From contig NZ_CALTUX010000026.1 in NCBI RefSeq assembly GCF_943912825.1, positions 1 to 28,163 on the forward strand: a DNA stretch of 28,163 nucleotides. The letters run 5' to 3'. Every line of letters begins with the position of its first letter. Within the stretch, counting starts at the first letter, position 1. Source of the stretch: an uncultured Anaerococcus sp. (lineage in GTDB: Bacteria; Bacillota; Clostridia; Tissierellales; Peptoniphilaceae). A program made the translations under genes and the position numbers. Under the pieces are notes generated by a model. The model was not told where the DNA came from, ran no database searches, and worked only from the letters and a program-made list of their open reading frames with translations. Positions 22,360-28,163 of the stretch are shown in pieces.

Positions 22360-22920
22360 ATGCTATATGAGCAAATAAGACAAGATGCCGAAAAAGGCAT
22401 GAAAACAGGAGTAGATTCTTTTGAAAGAAGAATTTCAACTATTAAGGCTGGTAGAGCAACTGAATCTGTCCTAGATGGAATTACATTTTCATACTACGGC
22501 ACAGACACTCCAATCAATCAAGCCGCTACTATTTCAATTCCAGAAGCTAGACTTCTTGTTATAAAACCATGGGATAAGACTAATATTGCTCCAATTGAAA
22601 AGGCAATTTTAAAGTCAAATATTGGTATAACACCACAAAACGATGGTGAAATCATTAGATTACCTTTCCCTGCTCTTACAGAAGAAAGAAGAAAAGAATA
22701 CACCAAAGAAGTAGATGCTTACGCAGAAGATGCAAAAATTGCAATAAGAAATAAAAGACGTGATTCTATGGATGAAATCAAAAAGAGTGAAAAATCTGGA
22801 GATGTAACTGAAGATGATAGATACACTCTAGAAGATGAAATTCAAAAAATCACAGATAAATACATTAAATCAATCGAAGATATTGCAAAGAAGAAAAACC
22901 AAGAGTTGATGAACGTATAG
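22360..22920 (+). CDS. frr: Ribosome recycling factor
   Basis: With EF-G it splits post-termination ribosomes. The protein has 186 residues, the family norm. 'RISTIKAGRATESVLDGI', 'INQAATISIPEARLLVIKPWDK', 'IGITPQNDGEIIRLPFPALTEERRKEY' (read in family order) and 'RNKRRDSMDEIKKSEKSGD' are diagnostic. The ribosome site aaggagag lies in the end of pyrH. Its TAG stop is followed directly, in the same reading frame, by the GTG of the GspF/PilC gene. Confidence 0.97.
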   Translation: MLYEQIRQDAEKGMKTGVDSFERRISTIKAGRATESVLDGITFSYYGTDTPINQAATISIPEARLLVIKPWDKTNIAPIEKAILKSNIGITPQNDGEIIRLPFPALTEERRKEYTKEVDAYAEDAKIAIRNKRRDSMDEIKKSEKSGDVTEDDRYTLEDEIQKITDKYIKSIEDIAKKKNQELMNV

Positions 22921-24015
22921 GTGAAAGAAGAACGTTTAAATAAAATAAAGGACCTATTAAATAAGGACATAAGCCCAAGGAAAATTTCTCCTAGGCTTAT
23001 ATTCTTATTTTTAAAGCAATTATCGCTTTTATTAAATTCTGGCATATCTCTTTTTGATAGTTTAAAGATAATAAAAACTCAAAAGCTAGATAAGAGATTA
23101 AATTTAGCCTTGGATATAATAATTGAAAATTTGGATATGGGAAAGAGCCCTCATGAGGCTTTCCTTATGGCGGAAAAGTACTTTACTCCCATAGTTATAG
23201 CTTCTGTTAAATCATCAGATAAAACTGGAAGCTTATCACTCATCTTAGATGATTTATCAGAATTTATCTATGAAGATAGCAAAAACAAGGAAAATATCAA
23301 AGAGGCTTTGACCTACCCGATTATAATCTTACTTGTGACAATTTTTGTGGTGGGAGTGATTTTACAATATGTCATGCCCACCTTTGTAAGCGTCTTTGAG
23401 ACGTCTGAGATAAAGTTGCCTCTAATAACTAGGTTTTTGATAGGATTTTCAAGCTTTTTATCAGCAAACTTTATTTTTATTATCCTAAGCTTAACCTTGA
23501 TTGCTTTTCTTATTTTATTGGTCAGAACAAATGAGAGAAAAAAGATAAAAATGGATGAGTTTTTCTTTAAGCATGGATTTTTTCATAAGCTTAAGAAACT
23601 TAATCTGGAATACCAGCTTACTTCACTTTTTTACATACTAAGGGCAGGTGGGATTGATCCACTTTTAAGTTTTGAAATTATAGGAGATTCCTTTAAAAAT
23701 ACTTACCTAAAAGAAGTTTTTGATCAGATAGGAAGAGATATAGCTAGGGGTCTAAGTCAGGCTCAAGCCTTAAGTAGGCCTGGGATTTTTTCTCCACTCT
23801 TAATATCGATATTTAAGATAGGTGAGGAAACTGGTAGGCTAGATGATATACTAAAGAGGTCCAAGGACTATTTTGCTAGCGAATATATTTTCAGGTCCAA
23901 AAGGCTTGCAAGGCTAGCAGAGCCGGTCCTAATTATTATAATGAGTGTAATTGTTTTTATTGTCGTAATATCGGTGGCTCTTCCTATGTTTGATGCAGTT
24001 AATATTGGAGTATAA
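22921..24015 (+). CDS. Type IV pilus/type II secretion platform protein (GspF/PilC/ComGB)
   Basis: Inner-membrane platform protein of a type IV pilus-like machine, 364 residues. It has two GspF domains. The first runs about 25-165 ('FLKQLSLLLNSGISLFDSLKI', 'VKSSDKTGSLSLILDDL') and the second about 230-355 ('FYILRAGGIDPLLSFEIIG', 'FKIGEETGRLDDILKR'). Membrane helices are at about 135-160, 180-200 and 335-358. The start is GTG 22921, the first codon after the frr stop in the same frame. No clear ribosome site precedes it, so re-initiation after frr is likely. It opens the pilus gene set, and the cognate motor ATPase is not in the window. Confidence 0.92.
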   Translation: MKEERLNKIKDLLNKDISPRKISPRLIFLFLKQLSLLLNSGISLFDSLKIIKTQKLDKRLNLALDIIIENLDMGKSPHEAFLMAEKYFTPIVIASVKSSDKTGSLSLILDDLSEFIYEDSKNKENIKEALTYPIIILLVTIFVVGVILQYVMPTFVSVFETSEIKLPLITRFLIGFSSFLSANFIFIILSLTLIAFLILLVRTNERKKIKMDEFFFKHGFFHKLKKLNLEYQLTSLFYILRAGGIDPLLSFEIIGDSFKNTYLKEVFDQIGRDIARGLSQAQALSRPGIFSPLLISIFKIGEETGRLDDILKRSKDYFASEYIFRSKRLARLAEPVLIIIMSVIVFIVVISVALPMFDAVNIGV

Positions 24016-24016
24016 G

Positions 24017-24391
24017 ATGAAAAATAAAAAGAAAAAGGGATTTACCCTAATTGAATTAATTATTGTAATAGCTATACTTGGAATTTTGGCAGCTATAGCC
24101 ATACCTAGGTATAACAAGTCAAAAGAAAAAGCGGCAGAGACTGCTCATAAGGCTAATATCGAGATGTTAAAATCAGCTGCTCTGCTAAAGGCTTTTGACC
24201 TAGGCGAGTCTGAGAAATTTGATTGGAAAAAAGATGATGAAGAAAGTATGAAAGATGCTTTATCATACTTAGATAAATGGCCTGAAGGCCCAAAAGGGTT
24301 AAAAGACTCAGGTGACTATGAAGTCCATTACAATAATGGCGATTTAGTTATTAAATTTGCTGGAAATAAAGTTTACCCTAAGACGGAGTGA
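24017..24391 (+). CDS. Type IV pilin-like protein (major pilin candidate)
   Basis: Prepilin of 124 residues. A short basic leader 'MKNKKKKG' is followed by the cleavage site G8/F9 and the hydrophobic spine 'FTLIELIIVIAILGILAA', with Glu at +5 and 'AIPRYNKS' after it. The small globular part ends 'GDYEVHYNNGDLVIKFAGNKVYP'. ATG 24017 with ggag six bases upstream is preferred over an in-frame ATG at 23990 inside gspF. It is the only pilin here with the classic Gly at -1, and its layout is ComGC/GspG-like, so it is the likely major subunit. Confidence 0.92.
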   Translation: MKNKKKKGFTLIELIIVIAILGILAAIAIPRYNKSKEKAAETAHKANIEMLKSAALLKAFDLGESEKFDWKKDDEESMKDALSYLDKWPEGPKGLKDSGDYEVHYNNGDLVIKFAGNKVYPKTE

Positions 24392-24393
24392 TA

Positions 24394-25095
24394 ATGGTAA
24401 AAATACTAGTATTTGCCCTAGGAGCCTGTCTAGGCTCCTTTATATCGGCCCTGATGGCCCGTAGGAGGCTTGGTATATCAATTATTAAGCCAAATAGCTT
24501 CTGCGAATCCTGCGGCCAAAGGATAAGGACTTATGACCTGATTCCGATAGTATCTTTTATAATATTAAGGGGCAGGTGTAGGTTTTGTAAAAGCAAGATT
24601 TCCTATAAGACTTTTCTAACGGAAATTTTAGGAGGTCTTCTCTTTTTAATCTCCTTTAATATCTATGAAGGATTTAGGGCTCTAGTACTAGGTCCAGGCC
24701 TAATTATCGGTCTTTTAATAGCCTTAACAGACCATGAGTATATGGAAATCTATGATATTGATTGTTACATTTTAATAGGAATAGGTGTTTTATATAGGTT
24801 GATCTATCTTGGATTTTCTTTTAGATTTTTTAAGATTTTGTTCATATTTACCTTGGTATTTTTATTAATTAGATATTTATCAAAAGGAGGCTTGGGAGAT
24901 GGAGATTTATTTTTCTACCTGGGTCTATTTTTATTTTTAGAAACTAGACAATTAACTAGCTTAATACTCCTTTCCCTATGGATAGGAGCTATTTTTGCTA
25001 TAATAAAATCTATAAAAATAAGAAGCCTTAAGGGAGAAATTGCCCTATGCCCATCCATTCTCCTAGCCTTTGTTTCCATTTTGATTTTAGGATAA
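24394..25095 (+). CDS. Prepilin peptidase (A24 family)
   Basis: Membrane aspartic peptidase that removes prepilin leaders and usually N-methylates the new N-terminus; 233 residues. The N-terminal methylase-type domain has 'PNSFCESCGQRI' (Cys37, Cys40) and 'LRGRCRFCKSKIS' (Cys62, Cys65), a zinc-binding quartet. The catalytic aspartates are Asp113 in 'ALTDHEYMEIYD' and Asp169 in 'GGLGDGD'. About seven membrane helices follow. ATG 24394 is chosen over GTG 24388 because cggag (24384-24388) is then properly spaced. It is the sole candidate for processing all five pilins of this cluster. Confidence 0.94.
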   Translation: MVKILVFALGACLGSFISALMARRRLGISIIKPNSFCESCGQRIRTYDLIPIVSFIILRGRCRFCKSKISYKTFLTEILGGLLFLISFNIYEGFRALVLGPGLIIGLLIALTDHEYMEIYDIDCYILIGIGVLYRLIYLGFSFRFFKILFIFTLVFLLIRYLSKGGLGDGDLFFYLGLFLFLETRQLTSLILLSLWIGAIFAIIKSIKIRSLKGEIALCPSILLAFVSILILG

Positions 25096-25099
25096 AAGT

Positions 25100-25537
25100 A
25101 TGAAAAAAGCCTTTACTCTTTTAGAATTAATAATAGTCCTTGCCATAATAGCTACGATAACTGCTATACCACTTCTTAAAGTGTCAATAATTGATGATCT
25201 AGCAGCTGATATTGAAGTCGAAGCCTTTGTTAATAACTATAACCTTGCCAGGCAAAAAGCTATGGCAATAGGGACAAATTATTATCTAATTTTAAAAAAG
25301 GATTCTTATTATATAGGAGAAAAGCACGGAAGTATCGTAAACAAAGATGGAAAAGATGATATCAACTTTAAGTATATTAACTATTTATACATCGATAATA
25401 CCATAGAATTTCGTGATGATGGTTATGCAAGTCCAAAAGATGGGGGCTCGTTTAAACTAGCCTTTATTAATAAGAAAAGTAAGAAAATACGTAAATTTAC
25501 CATAAGTGCACTCACAGGATATTTAGATGAAAAGTAA
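25100..25537 (+). CDS. Minor pseudopilin, GspH/ComGD-like
   Basis: Prepilin-like protein of 145 residues with leader 'MKKA', then 'FTLLELIIVLAIIATITA' with Glu at +5. Residue -1 is Ala, not Gly. The globular part ('VEAFVNNYNLARQKAMAIGTN') resembles the GspH family, which also has 'ARxxA' helices and a beta sandwich. It starts four bases after the peptidase gene; the spacing 'ggataaaagt' gives a weak ribosome site. Its 3' end overlaps the next pseudopilin by 11 bases. It is likely a tip-complex subunit. Confidence 0.85.
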   Translation: MKKAFTLLELIIVLAIIATITAIPLLKVSIIDDLAADIEVEAFVNNYNLARQKAMAIGTNYYLILKKDSYYIGEKHGSIVNKDGKDDINFKYINYLYIDNTIEFRDDGYASPKDGGSFKLAFINKKSKKIRKFTISALTGYLDEK

Positions 25538-25856
25538 AGCCTTTAGCCTAATTGAAATAATCGTAGCTCTAATGATTTTAAGTCTTATAGCCTTATTTGT
25601 CTTTCCATCAGCCTTTAACAATATGAAGATTGCTGAAAAAACAAAGGATAAGGCTAAGATTACTTTTGCCCTTCAAGGAGGACTTGAGATTGGTAAAAAT
25701 TTGCCAATGGGTGATAACACCAAATATATCGGTGGTTATGACATAGATATATCAGTAAGCCCTTATGATAATCCAGACCTTAAATCTGATAGTTATATTA
25801 AAATCAGGGCGAGTTACGGGGGAGATAGCTTGGAAGTAATCGAGGTAAGGAAATGA
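25527..25856 (+). CDS. Minor pseudopilin, GspI/ComGE-like
   Basis: Short prepilin-like protein of 109 residues: leader 'MKSKA', then 'FSLIEIIVALMILSLIALFVF' with Glu at +5 and Ala at -1. 'IEIIVALMILSL' is typical of the GspI type. The remaining 75 residues form a small beta-rich domain ('YIGGYDIDISVSPYDNPD'). Start and stop both overlap its neighbours, so it is translated in chain with them. The GspI label is by position and N-terminal pattern only. Confidence 0.8.
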   Translation: MKSKAFSLIEIIVALMILSLIALFVFPSAFNNMKIAEKTKDKAKITFALQGGLEIGKNLPMGDNTKYIGGYDIDISVSPYDNPDLKSDSYIKIRASYGGDSLEVIEVRK

Positions 25857-26353
25857 AAAAAGCCTTTAGCCTTTTGGAATTAATTATAAGTCTTGCCATA
25901 ATTTCAATTTTAATTGTGATCTTATCTTCTTTTTTCAAGGTCAATTTCAAAACTCTCTCCACATCCTTTTCTAGGGAGAAAGAATATAAAGATGCTTGTA
26001 CAGCCATGCTTTATATGGACACAAACATTAGAAGGTCGACAAAAATCGAAGCAAGGGATAATGACCAGTGTAATTTTTATTTTTATAAGTCAAAATCAGT
26101 TGAAAATGAAACAAAATCAGAGGAAAAAAAGCCCTCAAAGACAAAGTGTTACTTTTATCAGAAGGACGGATTTTTAAGGATATATGGAGATAATTTAGCA
26201 ACTGGTCCGGGTGGAACTCCAAATAATATATCTAGAGTAAAAGATGTAAGGCTGATACTTGATGAGGAAAATAAGATCATTAGAATTTATCTAAAAAGTT
26301 CCAGGGGGAATTTCAACTTTGAAACAGCAATAGATGTAGGAGATAAGCTATGA
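25853..26353 (+). CDS. Minor pseudopilin, GspJ/ComGF-like
   Basis: Prepilin-like protein of 166 residues: leader 'MKKA', then 'FSLLELIISLAIISILIVILSS' with Glu at +5 and Ala at -1. The body has two cysteines ('DQCNFYFYK', 'TKCYFYQKDG') that might form a disulfide. 'MLYMDTNIRRSTKI' resembles the GspJ/ComGF family 'LxxDlrrA' helix. Its first 50 bases are close to those of the pseudopilin at 25100. ATG 25853 overlaps the previous stop (ATGA), and its own stop overlaps the next start. Confidence 0.82.
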   Translation: MKKAFSLLELIISLAIISILIVILSSFFKVNFKTLSTSFSREKEYKDACTAMLYMDTNIRRSTKIEARDNDQCNFYFYKSKSVENETKSEEKKPSKTKCYFYQKDGFLRIYGDNLATGPGGTPNNISRVKDVRLILDEENKIIRIYLKSSRGNFNFETAIDVGDKL

Positions 26354-26730
26354 AAAAGGCCTTTATAAGCATTTATGTGCTGATAATTTTATTAGTCCTA
26401 GCTCTGAGCGTTAGCTTTATTAGTGGACAAAATGAAGTTGATACAGATCTAGCCTTAGATATTTCTAACAAGAAGCAAAGTCTCTTTGACTGCGAAAGCT
26501 TTGCAAATGTAGTCATAGAGGAATTAAGCCTTGATAAGGATACAAATATAGAAAATTTAAAAGCAAGCTTATCTTTAGAGTCAGAAATAATAATAAATCC
26601 TATTGAAGATTTGCCTTACCAGCAAGTAAATATTAATGCAAAATATAAAGATACAGTAAGTATAGCCCTAATTAAATATGATTATGATAAAAATAATAGA
26701 TTCATTCTTATAAATAAGCGAATTTATTAA
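26350..26730 (+). CDS. Minor pilin-like protein, GspK/PilX/ComGG-like
   Basis: Last gene of the pilus set, 126 residues: 'MKKA', then 'FISIYVLIILLVLALSVSFIS'. It lacks Glu at +5 (Tyr is there), which is known for the tip pseudopilin GspK. The body is rich in Asp, Asn and Lys with no clear fold ('LFDCESFANVVIEELSLD' is the only helix-like part). It overlaps the previous gene by an ATGA junction. No terminator separates it from ackA, though ackA has its own -10 box. Confidence 0.72.
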   Translation: MKKAFISIYVLIILLVLALSVSFISGQNEVDTDLALDISNKKQSLFDCESFANVVIEELSLDKDTNIENLKASLSLESEIIINPIEDLPYQQVNINAKYKDTVSIALIKYDYDKNNRFILINKRIY

Positions 26731-26759
26731 TATTGCTAAAGTGACATTTAAGGTATAAT
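26731..26759 (+). promoter_or_regulatory. Probable ackA promoter
   Basis: A perfect TATAAT lies at 26754-26759. The -35 is uncertain: TTGCTA at 26733-26738 leaves only 15 bases, and TATTGC at 26731-26736 gives 17. ackA follows with a strong ggagg (26784-26788). The block ttgctaaa (26733-26740) also occurs upstream of pyrH and rpmF. Confidence 0.6.
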
Positions 26760-26792
26760 GTAGGTAAATAGAAGAATAATATTGGAGGAAAA

Positions 26793-27986
26793 ATGAAAGT
26801 ATTAGTAATTAATTGTGGTTCTTCATCACTAAAATATCAATTATTCAACATGGAAAATGAAGAAGTAATGGTAAAAGGCCTAGTAGAAAGAATCGGAATC
26901 GAAGGTTCAAAACTTATCCAAGAAAAGGGTGATGATGAATATATAATAGAAGAAGCTATGAAAGATCACACAGAGGCAGTTGCTCACGTATTTGATGCTT
27001 TAGTTGATAAAGATAATGGTGTCATAGCTGACCTTTCAGAAATAGATGCTGTAGGACATAGATTTGTACACGGTGGTGAAAAAATCACAAAATCTGCCCT
27101 AATTGACAAAGAAGTAAGAGATGCTATAGAAGAATATACAAAATTCGCACCACTTCACAACCCTGCTAATCTAATGGGTCTAGAAGCTTGTGAAAAACTA
27201 CTTCCAAATGTTAAAAACGTAGCAGTATTTGATACAGCTTTCCACCAAACTATGCCAGCAAAAACTTACCTATATGGTATAGACTATAAATATTACGAAG
27301 ATGAAGCTATCAGAAAATACGGCTTCCACGGCACAAGCCACAACTTTATTACTAATAAAGCAGCAGAAGTACTTGGCAAGGATGTAAAAGATTTAAATAT
27401 CATTTCAGCCCACCTTGGTAATGGTTCATCAATTTGTGCTGTTAAAAATGGTAAATCATTTGATACATCAATGGGACTTACTCCACTTGAAGGTCTTGTA
27501 ATGGGTACAAGATCTGGTGATATAGATCCAGCTGCTGTAACTTACATCATGAAAAAAGAAAATCTTTCTCCAGAAGAAATGGAAAATGTTCTAAATAAAA
27601 AATCAGGCGTTCTAGGGGTATCAGGAGTATCATCAGACTTTAGAGACCTTGAAAATGCTGCAAAAGAAGGCAATGAAAGAGCAAAAGCTGCCTTAGATAT
27701 GTTTGCCACAAGAGTAAAAAGATATATAGCAGGTTACATGGCAGAAGTAGGAGCTTGTGATGCTATAGTATTTACAGGCGGTATCGGCGAAAACTCAATA
27801 TCTATGAGAGAAGATATCATGGAAGGCTTTGAATTATTTGGAATTAAAATAGATAAAGAAAAGAACAATGTACGTGGTGGTTGCCATGTAGTTTCTACAG
27901 ATGATTCTAAAGTTAAGGTAATGGTAATAGCTACAAACGAAGAATTAATGATAGCAAGAGATACAAAATCTCTAGTAGAAGCTTGA
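26793..27986 (+). CDS. ackA: Acetate kinase
   Basis: Converts acetyl-phosphate and ADP to acetate and ATP, the energy-yielding end of acetate fermentation. It has 397 residues, the family length. 'VLVINCGSSSLKYQLFNM' opens the protein; 'GHRFVHGGEKIT', 'FDTAFHQTMPAKTYLYGI', 'YGFHGTSHNFI', 'SAHLGNGSSICAV', 'GLVMGTRSGDIDPA' and 'IVFTGGIGENS' are the classical motifs, with catalytic His in the HGTSH segment. Phosphotransacetylase is not adjacent. The TGA stop overlaps the -35 box of the rpmF promoter. Confidence 0.98.
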   Translation: MKVLVINCGSSSLKYQLFNMENEEVMVKGLVERIGIEGSKLIQEKGDDEYIIEEAMKDHTEAVAHVFDALVDKDNGVIADLSEIDAVGHRFVHGGEKITKSALIDKEVRDAIEEYTKFAPLHNPANLMGLEACEKLLPNVKNVAVFDTAFHQTMPAKTYLYGIDYKYYEDEAIRKYGFHGTSHNFITNKAAEVLGKDVKDLNIISAHLGNGSSICAVKNGKSFDTSMGLTPLEGLVMGTRSGDIDPAAVTYIMKKENLSPEEMENVLNKKSGVLGVSGVSSDFRDLENAAKEGNERAKAALDMFATRVKRYIAGYMAEVGACDAIVFTGGIGENSISMREDIMEGFELFGIKIDKEKNNVRGGCHVVSTDDSKVKVMVIATNEELMIARDTKSLVEA

Positions 27987-28011
27987 CAAGCAAAGTTTTA
28001 GCTTATATAAT
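27983..28011 (+). promoter_or_regulatory. rpmF promoter, full consensus
   Basis: TTGACA (27983-27988) and TATAAT (28006-28011) with 17-base spacing match the vegetative consensus exactly. The -35 box overlaps the last codons of ackA. Transcription would start near 28018, giving a leader of about 33 bases with a strong aggaggtg (28037-28044). Confidence 0.92.
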
Positions 28012-28030
28012 ATAAAGGATTGCTAAAACT
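27994..28030 (+). promoter_or_regulatory. Operator-like 9-bp dyad around the rpmF -10 box
   Basis: agttttagc (27994-28002) and gctaaaact (28022-28030) are perfect reverse complements 19 bases apart, with the -10 box between them. The left arm lies before the expected transcript start, so this is better read as a DNA site for a dimeric regulator than as an RNA hairpin of the rpmF message. In an ackA read-through transcript it could fold as a weak hairpin, but no T-run follows. Confidence 0.55.
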
Positions 28031-28050
28031 GATAAGAGGAGGTGTCATAG

Positions 28051-28163
28051 ATGGCAGTACCAAAAAGAAGAACATCAAAAACAAGAAAAAATAAAAGAAG
28101 AGCCTCAGCTTATACTTTGAACAGATCAAACTATGTTGAGTGTCCAAATTGCCACGAAATGAA
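28051..28163 (+). CDS. rpmF: 50S ribosomal protein L32, cut by the window end
   Basis: The first 37 residues of L32: 'MAVPKRRTSKTRKNKRR', 'SNYVECPNCHEM'. The CxxC after Glu marks the zinc-binding form; the second CxxC pair would be beyond the window. The ribosome site aggaggtg is six bases from ATG 28051. In many Firmicutes a YceD/DUF177 gene stands directly before rpmF; here ackA does. Confidence 0.95.
   Translation, partial: MAVPKRRTSKTRKNKRRASAYTLNRSNYVECPNCHEM

Noticed and set aside
23990..24016. ATG 23990 as pilin start
   Set aside because: It gives a leader with hydrophobic residues before the basic segment, lies inside gspF and has no ribosome site; ATG 24017 has ggag at correct spacing.
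1..28163. CRISPR arrays, insertion sequences, prophage, rRNA or origin
   Set aside because: No regularly spaced direct repeats, transposase or integrase motifs, rRNA sequence or DnaA-box cluster were seen; the window is core chromosome with tight operons.

Overview
The window reads as chromosomal DNA of a low-GC, anaerobic Gram-positive bacterium. The evidence is A/T-rich codon use (AGA/AGG for Arg, ATA for Ile), consensus TTGACA/TATAAT promoters, strong AGGAGG ribosome binding sites, a clostridial-order rnfCDGEAB operon and acetate kinase. My best guess is the Tissierellia/Peptoniphilaceae (Anaerococcus-like anaerobic cocci). That is an inference from gene content, not a sequence match. Almost all genes lie on the + strand in tightly packed, often overlapping operons; only the recX group (20095-21067) is on the - strand.

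Layout. 62-2031: NarL/LuxR-type two-component system plus a small zinc-ribbon protein, closed by a terminator. 2159-6031: polA, coaE and a membrane-anchored lytic transglycosylase. 6100-10981: complete Rnf ferredoxin:NAD+ oxidoreductase operon (C-D-G-E-A-B) behind a good promoter, ending in a large hairpin and terminator. 11201-12105: NusG domain II protein and Gx-family membrane protein, a pair resembling EetA/EetB of flavin-based electron export. 12102-20121: genome-maintenance and cell-shape run radC, mreB, mreC, mreD, PBP2 (mrdA), a MinD-like ATPase and a short RNase E/G. 20095-21067 (-): a 33-residue membrane peptide, recX and a GIY-YIG protein, coupled by overlaps. 21290-21454: tRNA-His and tRNA-Leu with their own promoter and terminator. 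21645-26730: pyrH and frr, running without a break into a type IV pilus/type II secretion-like set (GspF/PilC, major pilin, prepilin peptidase, four minor pseudopilins). 26793-28163: ackA, and the start of rpmF behind a near-perfect promoter framed by a 9-bp dyad.

How the genes fit together. Rnf couples ferredoxin oxidation to NAD+ reduction and ion pumping, and ackA yields ATP from acetyl-phosphate; both fit a fermentative anaerobe. The mre/mrdA/minD-like block is the usual Firmicutes elongation and division-site cluster, but here it looks worn or specialised. MreB has altered nucleotide-binding motifs, the MinD-like protein has lost its signature lysine while keeping a MinD-style membrane-targeting tail, MinC is absent, PBP2 carries about 400 extra residues, and the RNase E/G lacks its zinc-link region. 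The pilus set has a platform, pilins and a peptidase but no motor ATPase in the window.

The strongest leads for a second look are the altered MreB/MinD module, an RnfB that has lost just the cysteines of one [4Fe-4S] site, the tiny membrane protein coupled to recX, the pilus genes fused to the pyrH-frr operon, and the operator-like dyad at rpmF. I saw no CRISPR array, insertion sequence, prophage or rRNA.
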